From Lutispora saccharofermentans (GTDB lineage Bacteria; Bacillota; Clostridia; Lutisporales; Lutisporaceae), in the NCBI RefSeq assembly GCF_024363565.1, contig NZ_JAJEKE010000014.1, positions 50,027-114,026 on the forward strand: a stretch of DNA of 64,000 nt, in the 5' to 3' direction. The translations under genes and the position numbers were made by a program. Shown piece by piece: positions 15,193 through 23,880 of this stretch (position 1 is its first letter; every line of letters starts with the position of its first letter). The notes beneath the pieces are model-generated. The model saw only the letters and a program-made list of their open reading frames with translations, was not told the DNA's origin and did no database searches.

Positions 15193-16155
15193 GTGATTTA
15201 CCTAAACAAAGAAGATATTCTAGAGAGCCTTGCATCATATGAAGAGATAATGGAAGCTGTAGAAGATGCCTACAAAGCCTATGAAATCGGGAACTATAAA
15301 ATGCCTTCCAGACTTCGTGAGGATATGGGACAGAACGCACTGCTGCTCATGCCCTGCATCAATGCTCAAGGCCTCGGTACAAAGATCCTCACCGTATTTC
15401 CGGGCAATAGTGCAGCGGACAAGCCTGCCATAGACGGAGTTATGATATTGAACGATATGGCAACGGGAGAGCCTACAGCCATCATGGATGCAAAGACTTT
15501 GACAGCTTTGCGCACAGGTGCGCTGGGAGGAGTTGCCGTCAAATACCTTGCAAATGACAAAACGAACACCGTAGGGGTCATTGGCGCAGGCACCCAGGGC
15601 TTTTATCAGGCTGTTTTTGCCTGCAGCGCAAGGAAGGTAAAAGTCTTGCGCGTATATGACAATAGGCCGGAGGTCATGGATAGCTTTATAGGAAGGGTCA
15701 GGCCAGAGATACCTTATGATGTGGATATAAGATACTGCCAAAGTGCAGAGGAACTCCTGACAGACTCTGAGACAGTCATCACTGCCACTAACTCCAATAG
15801 GCCTGTGATCCCTGATGATGAAGAACTGCTAAAAGGAAAATGCTTTATAGGCATAGGGTCTTTCAAACCGAATATGAGAGAGTATCCGGAAAGCCTTTTT
15901 AAGATCTGCCGGCATGTATATATAGACACATACCATGCCTTGCATGAGTCCGGAGACCTGATCACGCCCATCAATGAAGGATGGATCAAAAAAGACAGGA
16001 TATCTCATTTCGGAGAGCTGATAAATGCAAAGCAGGGCAAAAGCGTGGATACAATATTGTTCAAAGCAGTGGGCATGGCCTTGTTTGACCTTTTTGCAGC
16101 CCAGAGGATATTTGAAGCTGCGAGAGAGAAAGGGATAGGACAGGAAATCAAATAA
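15193..16155 (+). CDS. Ornithine cyclodeaminase / mu-crystallin family enzyme
   Basis: A 320-residue NAD(P)-dependent enzyme. The Rossmann motif GVIGAGTQG lies at about residues 123-131, preceded by the substrate-site segment LTALRTGALGG (about 103-113). Family members convert L-ornithine to proline, or act as imine reductases, alanine dehydrogenase or opine-type enzymes, so the exact reaction is open. GTG at 15193 is chosen: AAAGGAGGG ends six bases before it, and the ATG two bases earlier is followed at once by TGA. In context it may process the amino acid released by the upstream D-aminoacylase. Confidence 0.85.
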   Translation: MIYLNKEDILESLASYEEIMEAVEDAYKAYEIGNYKMPSRLREDMGQNALLLMPCINAQGLGTKILTVFPGNSAADKPAIDGVMILNDMATGEPTAIMDAKTLTALRTGALGGVAVKYLANDKTNTVGVIGAGTQGFYQAVFACSARKVKVLRVYDNRPEVMDSFIGRVRPEIPYDVDIRYCQSAEELLTDSETVITATNSNRPVIPDDEELLKGKCFIGIGSFKPNMREYPESLFKICRHVYIDTYHALHESGDLITPINEGWIKKDRISHFGELINAKQGKSVDTILFKAVGMALFDLFAAQRIFEAAREKGIGQEIK

Positions 16156-16217
16156 ATATCAGGCAGATATGAAGCTGAAGCAGGGCTGACAGCCCTGCTT
16201 CACTGGCAATTAAAGAA

Positions 16218-16550
16218 CTAAAGTTCCTCTAGAGGGGCGACCGGTTCATCAAGAACACGATGCTCAGGCTCGTAATAGAATACCTTGACAACATAGTCAA
16301 CCTTTGACTCAACACCGAATAAAAATTGACCGCATTCATCGGTAAAGGTAAATGTAACAGGGATAAGCTCAAGGGGATTATTGGGTTTTTTGATAAACAG
16401 CTTGACCAGAGCACCCTTTACCGGAGTGTCATTCGGGAATTTTACAACACCATGGATAGCGGCCCTTTTTTCAGGCTCCAGAGTAATGCAGATGTCTTTT
16501 TCTTCGTTTCCAGTCAATTTAAAATTATATTCTTCCAGTTTCCAGCCCAC
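16218..16550 (-). CDS. Carboxypeptidase-regulatory-like beta-sandwich protein
   Basis: This 110-residue protein is a single prealbumin-like (carboxypeptidase regulatory-like) domain. The family pattern is visible: IHGVVKFPNDTPVKGALVKLF, then FTFTDECGQFLFG, then a V-K-V-F strand. It has no signal peptide. GTG at 16550 follows AAGGGTGGTG. It is a close relative of the 132-residue protein encoded just upstream on the same strand, and the neighbouring SPOCS genes suggest a spore-coat or exosporium structural role. Confidence 0.7.
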   Translation of the reverse strand: MGWKLEEYNFKLTGNEEKDICITLEPEKRAAIHGVVKFPNDTPVKGALVKLFIKKPNNPLELIPVTFTFTDECGQFLFGVESKVDYVVKVFYYEPEHRVLDEPVAPLEEL

Positions 16551-16815
16551 AATTTCACCACCCTTCTTATGTATCGAAGGATAAAGCTACAACTGGCGGA
16601 CTCTTAATACTTAAATATTTTTATAAAAGGTGAAAGAAAGGGCAGCTCTATATTGCGGGTTCCTTTAAATGATCTTTTTAAAATAATCACTCCTTGCTGC
16701 TGTTGTAAATAGGAAATTTACAAATGGGCCTACAATATAATATGAAATTAGAAAGTGTATGTGATTAAATTCTTAAACAAAAGGAGTGCATAAAGGCTTA
16801 GAGTTTTGAGGCATA

Positions 16816-17214
16816 TCATGATTCCACTGCTTCAAAAAAATTATCCTTTGGAACAGCTTCAGGGTGGTTGTCATAATGTTCATCCTGATAGGCAGAGGGT
16901 TTTATTATAACAGGTACGATTTTGACATTGTCGTACCATACCTTGATGAGATATCTTTTATGGGGTATCAGGGAACCAAAAATAAATTGGCCGCATTCAT
17001 CGGAAAATGTATATATTAATGGCTTTAGTGAGCATGGATTGCAGGGATCTGAGATTTCAAACAGCATGACAACTGCATCCTTTACCGGCTTGTCATCGCA
17101 ATCCTTTACAATACCGTGAACTACGCTTCTCGGCTCGCGTTGAAGCTTAGCGGTGAGTTCGAGCTGTTCATTTTCTCCGGGGCATATTTGATACTTAGAA
17201 ATACGATAACCCAT
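16816..17214 (-). CDS. Carboxypeptidase-regulatory-like beta-sandwich protein, paralogue
   Basis: 132 residues with the same domain as the 110-residue neighbour: VHGIVKDCDDKPVKDAVVMLF, FSDECGQFIFG and a YLIKVWY strand. The C-terminal 30 residues are acidic and histidine-containing. The ATG at 17214 has a clear AGGAGG site. It is divergent from the SPOCS gene at 17461, sharing a 246-base control region, which supports co-expression during sporulation. Confidence 0.7.
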   Translation of the reverse strand: MGYRISKYQICPGENEQLELTAKLQREPRSVVHGIVKDCDDKPVKDAVVMLFEISDPCNPCSLKPLIYTFSDECGQFIFGSLIPHKRYLIKVWYDNVKIVPVIIKPSAYQDEHYDNHPEAVPKDNFFEAVES

Positions 17215-17460
17215 GATTAACCTCCTAATAAATTCTATTGCTCATAAATGATATAGGAAAGCCCGCTCATCTTTTATGATTTATAATCAAAGTCAAAACA
17301 TATACAAGGCTTCATATCAGATGCGGCATCAATATAAAATATTCTTCGGGCAGATAATATATCACCATAAATATAAATAAATTGATATAAATAACAGGTA
17401 AAAATTATTGCTTATAAGCATATTGTTTATAGATAATAAAACATGGGGGGGCAGTCCTAT

Positions 17461-17943
17461 ATGGTGAATCATGTTAATGATCTTATTGAATATGCCGGAA
17501 TAGCAGATGTATTTCCGCATCACCCGACAGCCTTTAAACAGTTCAGTGTTCAGGAGACCGTGTGCCTTCCGATAGCCAAACCAAATATCGAGCAGATCAT
17601 AAAGGTCATGGCAGAGCTTGCAATTACAAGTACAAGGGTAATCAGGACTCCTGGTGCTGCAGAGAACCCGGCAGTATCACTGGAGGGCCAAAGATTAACA
17701 GGCTGGAAGCTGATCGTTGAGGGAGAGGTAAGGCAAAAGATAGAATATGTTGCAGATGAGCCGTCCCAGCCTGTTTATGCTGCACATTTTAATATGCCTT
17801 TTTGCACCTTTATTGTTTTAGGGGGGGATTATGCGGCGGGAAGCCCTCTGATTGTGACAGGGTATATTGAGGACATATTTGCCAAGCAGATAAATAAGAG
17901 ATGCATCTTCAAGAATATAACGATCCTTGTCACAGCGGAATAA
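17461..17943 (+). CDS. Single-domain SPOCS (DUF3794) spore-associated protein
   Basis: 160 residues forming one SPOCS/DUF3794 domain: ETVCLPIAKPNIEQI at the start, the GQRLTGWKLIVEGEVRQKIEY core, and YIEDIFAKQINKRCIFKNI near the end. SPOCS domains occur in SipL and other spore-coat or exosporium proteins. I choose ATG 17461 over the in-frame ATG at 17443, because the G-run precedes it and its N-terminus (MVNHVNDLIEYAGI) then aligns with the neighbouring proteins. No signal peptide is seen, fitting assembly in the mother cell. Confidence 0.8.
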   Translation: MVNHVNDLIEYAGIADVFPHHPTAFKQFSVQETVCLPIAKPNIEQIIKVMAELAITSTRVIRTPGAAENPAVSLEGQRLTGWKLIVEGEVRQKIEYVADEPSQPVYAAHFNMPFCTFIVLGGDYAAGSPLIVTGYIEDIFAKQINKRCIFKNITILVTAE

Positions 17944-18084
17944 AAAGGGGCCGCTGCTTTTACATCATACGACTTGAATCACTTAGCTATTCGGTATACT
18001 CCTGAAAATTGGATAAGGTATCTCGACTGAGATGGAACCTTACCCAATTTCCTTGGAGCCTTTTTTCCTATAAGGTTATTATTA

Positions 18085-18522
18085 TCAAGGATTGCATAAG
18101 TCGCTATTTTCCTCGATAGTTCTTTCGTTTCCACTGCCGGCTTTGCTTGCGATCACTATAAGCCTGGTGTTTTCGTTATCCGGACTAAGCTCAAACTCAT
18201 AAACGCCAAAGCGATCAGTTGTGGTGTGCGCAACTCTGATATACTCGATGCTGCCGTCCTGAGGAACAGGTTTTAGAAGATTTACAAGGGCGTTCTCTAC
18301 AGCGTGGCCGTAACAATCCTTTACCTGCCCCCAAAGCTTTATGGGGTTTTCCCAATTATCTTTATTTGCTTCCAGTCCTGCTGCATTTTCGTTTAATCTT
18401 CTCCTGCGCATTTTTTTACGTCTGCGTTTTCTGACATTCAATTTTTTGAGTGAATTCAGACTTTCAGAGGTATTCAGTGATATGCCGATATATTGGATAA
18501 GGTCCTTTACAAGATTGGGCAT
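18085..18522 (-). CDS. Arg-rich protein with carboxypeptidase-regulatory-like domain
   Basis: 145 residues. The N-terminus MPNLVKDLIQYIGIS closely resembles the N-termini of the SPOCS proteins next door. A highly basic block (KRRRKKMRRRR) follows near residues 33-43, then a beta-sandwich domain (KLWGQVKDCYGHAVENALVNL, TTTDRFGVYEF). ATG 18522 is preferred over the longer frame because GGAGGAG sits just before it. The combination suggests a coat protein with a docking peptide and a polyanion- or coat-binding basic patch; this is inference. Confidence 0.65.
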   Translation of the reverse strand: MPNLVKDLIQYIGISLNTSESLNSLKKLNVRKRRRKKMRRRRLNENAAGLEANKDNWENPIKLWGQVKDCYGHAVENALVNLLKPVPQDGSIEYIRVAHTTTDRFGVYEFELSPDNENTRLIVIASKAGSGNERTIEENSDLCNP

Positions 18523-18584
18523 ACACTCCTCCTCCATAAACAAAATTACATTGAAGGGCATTGGGACAATTTAGAGAACAAAGA

Positions 18585-19055
18585 TTAGCAGCCGCACGGT
18601 TCCTCCGGTTTTTCTTGACGATCGGCGCATGGATTGCATTTGCCGCCGCCTGTATAAATGACTCTTTCATTGCCTTTGGCGGCTTTGCTTACAATCACTC
18701 TGAATTTGTTGTTGTTTTCATCCGGACAGATATTAAACTGGTAGAAACCAAGGCAATCTGTCGTTGTGTGTGCAACTCCAACGTATTCAATCTTTCCGTA
18801 TTTCCAAATGGGCTTTAAAAGCTTTACAAGTGCATCTTTGACAGGCTTTCCCTCACAGTCCTTTATTTGCCCCCATAATCTTATGCATCTTTCCCTGTCG
18901 ACGACGATATCGGCTCTTACCTCACAATCATTGGGTCTGAGCTCGACATCGATAGCATTTCCCTTGACATTCTCACATGGTTCTTTCTGGTAATCCTGAA
19001 TGGAATCATAATCAGGATCTTTCCGGGATTCATGAGTGTAAACAGTAGTTGACAT
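18585..19055 (-). CDS. Cys-rich protein with carboxypeptidase-regulatory-like domain
   Basis: 156 residues: an acidic N-terminal region of about 55 residues, a beta-sandwich domain (RLWGQIKDCEGKPVKDALVKL, TTTDCLGFYQF) nearly the same as in the Arg-rich neighbour, and a Cys-rich tail (CNPCADRQEKPEEPCGC). The Cys residues could cross-link it into the coat or bind metal. ATG 19055 follows AAAGGTGG. It lies 62 bases upstream of the Arg-rich gene, probably in one operon, and is divergent from the SPOCS-propeller gene. Confidence 0.65.
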   Translation of the reverse strand: MSTTVYTHESRKDPDYDSIQDYQKEPCENVKGNAIDVELRPNDCEVRADIVVDRERCIRLWGQIKDCEGKPVKDALVKLLKPIWKYGKIEYVGVAHTTTDCLGFYQFNICPDENNNKFRVIVSKAAKGNERVIYTGGGKCNPCADRQEKPEEPCGC

Positions 19056-19338
19056 AAAGTCCACCTTTCTTTAATAAAATTTAATAGGTTGTATAATTGT
19101 CCCTTTGCATTACTAATATATATAAAAGCTAAAAATGTGTTACTGAAATTGGGACATATTATAAAAATCATGAAATTGCTTCACATCCCAAGTGATGTGG
19201 AGCATCATGTAAAAGAGAATGCATAAATTATTGGCAATATAAAGCTTGAATGTGAATATATGGACGAGAATAAATCATATAATCTTAGTAGTCAAATAGG
19301 TTGTTTGAGTATTAGCAGTTGTTATAGGAGGGCACGCC

Positions 19339-21312
19339 GTGAAAAATCTTCTTGATGATTTGATTGAAATCATTGGAATAGATGACGTTATTCCCGAGCA
19401 GTCCGGAAGCTTTAAGCAGCTTCAAATCCAAGAAACCTTCAGCATTCCGGAGAACAAGCCGGAGGCGGAGCATATACTTAGCATAAGGGTAAATGCGGAG
19501 ATAACCGGAACACAGATCATAGAGACCCCCATAGCCCAGTCCAATGAGGGGCAGGTACTCTTAGGGAAGAAAATAATTGTGCAGGGAAAGCTTATCCAAA
19601 AAATTGAATATGCAGCTGATGTGGAAGGCCAGCCTGTACATACGGCAGAGTTTGAAAAGCTTTTTTCGGATTATATCGTTTTGGATGATGATATAGATTG
19701 CAGCAGCCCTGTGATCGTCACTCCCTATATCGAAGACATATATGTAAAGCTCATCAGCAAAAGGAAAGTATTTAAAAACATTGTGCTTCTCATAAATGCA
19801 GCTTCATCTGCATTCAATTTGGGGTCGGGTAAACCGGATGAAAAGAGAAAGAAAAGCTTGGCGAACCGATATGAAATATCGAAGTACTATAAATGCAATG
19901 TAAAAGAGGAAAGGTGTTTCACCCAATTTGTTTTAAAGGAGAAAATAGAAATACCCAGGCCGAAACCCGATATTGAACAGATAGTCACTACGATCATTGA
20001 CCCCGAGATCCTTTCGATGAAAGTGATCAATACGATAAAGGGCAGATCCCGGGAGGGGCAGAATCTTTCGGGAAAGAAGATAATTGTTGAATTGAAGATA
20101 AAGCAGAAGATACTGTATGCAGCAGACTTGATATGCCGGTCCATCCACGGAGTTGAGAAGGAACATTATCAAAGCGTTTATGTTGTGGTGCCGGAGCGGA
20201 TCGAAGGGACGGATATCGAAGCTTTGCTCAGGAATAAACTCCTTCAGCCCAAGATAACCGTTGAAGATGTCTTTGCCAGGAAGGTGGATGAGCGCAAAAT
20301 ATTCAAGAGCATAGTGCTGTTCCTTGAGTTTGTATATATCCCAAGCTATGAGATCTGCTACTCATATCAACATAGCTCCTCTGGGAGCAACTTGTTTGTT
20401 GCCTATGAAAACGGCCGGCATGCTCATCAAATAACCTATGACGACGATCATAAGAATATAAAGCCGAAATGGTCGCCCTCAGGCCAGGAAATAGCCTGCC
20501 TGTCGGATTGCTTGGGAAAATTCATGCTATGCCTTATAGACCCCGGGACCTCATCAAAAAGAGTGTTCACCCAGGCCGGAATTTTTGAAGCAATAAGCAG
20601 TTATTGCTGGTCGCCTGACGGAGGGAGGATCATATTCTCAGCCGTTAAGGGCATCAGCAAGGAAATATATTCAATGGACGTCAGAGGCTCAGAATATGAG
20701 CAGATCACCTGGGGAAACGGACTGATAAAAAGCTTTAGACCCGAATGCTCGCCTGACGGGAAGAGAATGGCTTATATCAGATCGACAAGCAATATATTAA
20801 ATATTTGGATTTCGGATGCAAAGGGTCTTGACAGCAGTCAGATAACGGCCTGCGGCTATATTAAGGACTTTGATTGGATGGATGATGATAAGCTCGTTTT
20901 CATATCGGGCAAGGGGAATAAGCAGGATGAAGCGTCTGTGATAGATATAAACAGCTTGGAGGCTGAAAGGATTTTTACAGGCTTGGATATATTCGCTAAA
21001 AAGCTTATCAGGATTTCTCCGGATAATCAATATGCAGCTCTTATCGGAGCGAAGAGCAATAAAAATGACGTCGATGATGTTTACTTGTACGAATTTAAGA
21101 ACAAATGTGCAATCAATATTACAAAGAACTTCTGCACAACCAAAATCAGTGACCTGGCCTGGGGAATAGATTCAAATAAAATATATTATGTTTCGGATGA
21201 ATTGGGGTATTGCAACATTTATTCGATATCATTAAGGGACTTTTGCAAGAAACAGCTGACCAATACCACCGCAGCAGATATTCAAATAAGCTACAGGCCG
21301 AGGATAAGGTGA
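19339..21312 (+). CDS. Two SPOCS domains fused to a TolB/PD40-like beta-propeller
   Basis: 657 residues. SPOCS domain 1 spans about residues 20-150 and SPOCS domain 2 about 190-330; each has the E-x-x-x-I-P entry, the G-KKIIV core and the (Y)IEDI/EDVFARK-(K)-x-F-K exit. Residues about 340-657 contain repeated W-S-P-x-G / S-P-D-G-K blades typical of PD40/TolB propellers. GTG 19339 has GGAGGG upstream, and the N-terminus MKNLLDDLIEIIGIDD matches its SPOCS neighbours. A scaffold linking coat layers is plausible. Confidence 0.8.
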   Translation: MKNLLDDLIEIIGIDDVIPEQSGSFKQLQIQETFSIPENKPEAEHILSIRVNAEITGTQIIETPIAQSNEGQVLLGKKIIVQGKLIQKIEYAADVEGQPVHTAEFEKLFSDYIVLDDDIDCSSPVIVTPYIEDIYVKLISKRKVFKNIVLLINAASSAFNLGSGKPDEKRKKSLANRYEISKYYKCNVKEERCFTQFVLKEKIEIPRPKPDIEQIVTTIIDPEILSMKVINTIKGRSREGQNLSGKKIIVELKIKQKILYAADLICRSIHGVEKEHYQSVYVVVPERIEGTDIEALLRNKLLQPKITVEDVFARKVDERKIFKSIVLFLEFVYIPSYEICYSYQHSSSGSNLFVAYENGRHAHQITYDDDHKNIKPKWSPSGQEIACLSDCLGKFMLCLIDPGTSSKRVFTQAGIFEAISSYCWSPDGGRIIFSAVKGISKEIYSMDVRGSEYEQITWGNGLIKSFRPECSPDGKRMAYIRSTSNILNIWISDAKGLDSSQITACGYIKDFDWMDDDKLVFISGKGNKQDEASVIDINSLEAERIFTGLDIFAKKLIRISPDNQYAALIGAKSNKNDVDDVYLYEFKNKCAINITKNFCTTKISDLAWGIDSNKIYYVSDELGYCNIYSISLRDFCKKQLTNTTAADIQISYRPRIR

Positions 21313-21323
21313 GGGATTGTCTT

Positions 21324-21986
21324 ATGGGGATAGTTAGAAATTTTATTGATATCATCGGAATAACACCCGAGAGTGAGCTGCCCGGTGTGAATCGCGGGGA
21401 GATAATAGAGTATTCGGATCATGAAACCATTTTTATACCTGAACAAAGGATAAAAATAGAATCCATATATCAGATAATGATAGATTTGGAATTGAAATCA
21501 GAAAGATTGATCAATGCCCCTCAGGGTAAAATATATGTTCTTGACGGGGTAAAGAAATTGAAGATAATTTATACCGATAAGGATGGGGAAGGTAAAGCCA
21601 AAATATTGAACCTGGAAAGGCCCTTCAATACATTTATGGATTTGCCGCAAGGCGCATGGATCGAGAATATAAAGCTTTTTATAGCCGATGCTTATTTTCA
21701 ATTGCTGGATGAAAGAAATATATATAGCTATTGCCTTTATATGATCGATGCTCGATATAATGATGGCGGAAGAGGGAAAAAGGGTGCCTACATAAGAAGC
21801 TTTTCTAAGGATGTTCCTAAAGATTCTGAGTTTTTCGAGTTCGAAATAAAAGGTGACGGAATCGATAAGGGAGATTATAAATACAGCATCGCTGATGAGG
21901 TATCCCTGGCAAAGGAATACGGCAAAAATACAAAGGCTGACATGATCACCGGCTGCGATATGAGCTTAGACTCTGAGTTTCTATGA
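21324..21986 (+). CDS. Divergent SPOCS (DUF3794)-like protein
   Basis: 220 residues. The N-terminus MGIVRNFIDIIGI is a variant of the motif starting the other SPOCS proteins. A DUF3794-like core follows (HETIFIPEQRIKIESI, then KLKIIYTDKDG and WIENIKLFIADAYFQLLDERNIYSY), then a charged tail of about 60 residues. ATG 21324 is preferred over the longer frame, which would run back through the upstream gene. It starts 11 bases after the propeller gene, so both are in one operon with the glycosyltransferase. Confidence 0.65.
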   Translation: MGIVRNFIDIIGITPESELPGVNRGEIIEYSDHETIFIPEQRIKIESIYQIMIDLELKSERLINAPQGKIYVLDGVKKLKIIYTDKDGEGKAKILNLERPFNTFMDLPQGAWIENIKLFIADAYFQLLDERNIYSYCLYMIDARYNDGGRGKKGAYIRSFSKDVPKDSEFFEFEIKGDGIDKGDYKYSIADEVSLAKEYGKNTKADMITGCDMSLDSEFL

Positions 21987-21999
21987 AAGGGATGAGGGG

Positions 22000-23139
22000 A
22001 TGAGAATATGCATTGACGGCATCGGCGTAACGAAATTGCATGGAACAGGCTTATACACCTATACATGTGAGCTGCTCCAAAATCTGTTTGAAATGTATCC
22101 TCAGCCGAGCTATGATCTGATATGGGACGAGTCTTCCCATATAGACGGATGGGAAAACACCGGGAAAATAAATTTCTTTAATCTAAGCAAGAGAGATGAG
22201 TTAAATGGTTTAAAAGCCATCAAGGATCATATCACAGGCAATAAAATAAATTTGTTTCACTCCCCAAACAATGGCTTGAGCATTCCGCCGGATGGAAAGG
22301 GAAAGAGTGCGTGCAAATATGTTATAACAGCCCATGATCTGATCGCATTTACTATTCCCGAAATGGTCGATGAGAAATATTTAAACAGGTTTTTGCAGAC
22401 TTTCCCAAAGGCTGCAGAAGAAGCGGACAGAATAATTGCCGTTTCAGATTCCATAAAGGAACAGCTTGCCAATGTCCTGGCTCTGCCCAATGACAGGATA
22501 GATGTCATATATCCCGGCTGTTCAAGCCAGTTCAGCCTTATGAACAAAGAGCATTGCATGAAGTTTTTAAAGGATAATTATCATATTCAAGGTGACATAA
22601 TATTATTTGCGGGCAGCGTACATATTAGAAAAAATCTTGAAACCTTGCTCAGGGTATTCAGAGAAATAAAAATGAGCTTTAAAGGTTTAAAGCTCGTGCT
22701 TGCCGGCAAAGTTGACGGCAAGAGGCAGGAATATTATCTGGAATTAAAGGGCCTGGCAAAGGACCTTGGGATAGAAAATGAGCTGATTTTTACGGGAACT
22801 GTAGAATATAAACACATGCCGTATTTTTATAATGCATCAAAATGCGCTGTGAACCTTTCAGACTATGAAGGATTCCCGATGACTGCAATCGAAGCCATAA
22901 GCTGCGGAGTGCCGGCCATATGCAGCAATACGGCATCCTTTATTGAGACGGTGGGCGATAAGGCTTTGCTGGTGAATGCAAAGCAGGAAAAAGAGGTTAA
23001 GTACGCGATTTTGGAAGCTTTGAACAGCGGTGATGATTCAGAAGCTTTAATAAATAAGAGCAATAGGGTTAAAAAGGAATTCAATTGGAACAGAGCGATA
23101 AAGGATCATGTCAGATTATATGAATCGCTGCTTTCTTAA
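22000..23139 (+). CDS. Glycosyltransferase, GT4/GT-B family
   Basis: A 379-residue GT-B glycosyltransferase. The donor-binding C-terminal domain shows the E-x7-E-type pattern in DYEGFPMTAIEAISCGVPA (about residues 287-305), and the N-terminal G-x-G-T-G-L-Y-T acceptor loop is near residues 7-18. It transfers a sugar from a nucleotide donor to an unknown acceptor. It follows the SPOCS genes by 13 bases, so it may glycosylate coat or exosporium material. Confidence 0.85.
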   Translation: MRICIDGIGVTKLHGTGLYTYTCELLQNLFEMYPQPSYDLIWDESSHIDGWENTGKINFFNLSKRDELNGLKAIKDHITGNKINLFHSPNNGLSIPPDGKGKSACKYVITAHDLIAFTIPEMVDEKYLNRFLQTFPKAAEEADRIIAVSDSIKEQLANVLALPNDRIDVIYPGCSSQFSLMNKEHCMKFLKDNYHIQGDIILFAGSVHIRKNLETLLRVFREIKMSFKGLKLVLAGKVDGKRQEYYLELKGLAKDLGIENELIFTGTVEYKHMPYFYNASKCAVNLSDYEGFPMTAIEAISCGVPAICSNTASFIETVGDKALLVNAKQEKEVKYAILEALNSGDDSEALINKSNRVKKEFNWNRAIKDHVRLYESLLS

Positions 23140-23243
23140 CTCCGGTGACAGGCATAAAGTTTTACATCATGTTAATACATATTTAACATGAACATGATAT
23201 CCTAAAATTAGCATGAAGGCGGAGATAGGAAAGAGGTGAGACT

Positions 23244-23795
23244 ATGGGCAAAGCATTTCGTTATATCCAGAGAGGGGATATAGCCGTATTTTATATGATC
23301 AATGATAGAGCAAAATGCAGGGCTTTGGATCTGATAATGCCTGCTGTCACGCATCTGGGCGGTGCTGTGGTCAGCATAGGTCTTGCGGCAGCGGCGCTGA
23401 TGCTTGGCAGGGCCGGAGAATTGAATTATGGATGGAATTACGGGTGGAATATAAGCATATCGCTCGCATTTAGCCATCTGCTGATCCATTGCATCAAAAA
23501 GATTGTCAACAGGCCCCGGCCAAATATTTCTCTATCCAGGGTCAATACATTTGATATTTCATTATACGACTATTCTTTCCCATCCGGACATACCACTGCT
23601 GCTTTTTCCATTGCGGCATCCATTTCGCTCATTTTTCCCCAGCTTGGGATATATCCCTTTGTACTGGCCGGATTGGTAGGAATGTCAAGGATATACTTGG
23701 GGGTTCATTACCCTACTGATGTTTTGATAGGAGCGCTGATCGGAACAGCCTCCGCATTTTACACCAATTATTTCCTGCCTATTATCTACCTGTAA
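23244..23795 (+). CDS. PAP2-family membrane phosphatase
   Basis: 183 residues with several membrane segments and the complete PAP2 signature: KKIVNRPRP (K-x5/6-RP, about residues 87-95), PSGHT (about 113-117) and SRIYLGVHYPTD (about 148-159). These residues make the phosphohistidine and charge-relay site. Likely substrates are undecaprenyl pyrophosphate or phosphatidic acid. AAGAGGTG precedes the ATG at 23244. It is 104 bases after the glycosyltransferase. Confidence 0.88.
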   Translation: MGKAFRYIQRGDIAVFYMINDRAKCRALDLIMPAVTHLGGAVVSIGLAAAALMLGRAGELNYGWNYGWNISISLAFSHLLIHCIKKIVNRPRPNISLSRVNTFDISLYDYSFPSGHTTAAFSIAASISLIFPQLGIYPFVLAGLVGMSRIYLGVHYPTDVLIGALIGTASAFYTNYFLPIIYL

Positions 23796-23880
23796 TACAC
23801 AATAATTTAAATAATTTTAATACGGATTTAATATGCTCTTAACCTTATGAAGTTATGCTTAAAAACAAGGAGGTGCTAAA

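Noticed and set aside
16618..16720. Minus-strand 26-codon ORF (ATT start) after AAGGAGTG between two beta-sandwich genes
   Set aside because: The ribosome binding site is decent but there is no ATG, GTG or TTG start, and the peptide resembles nothing.
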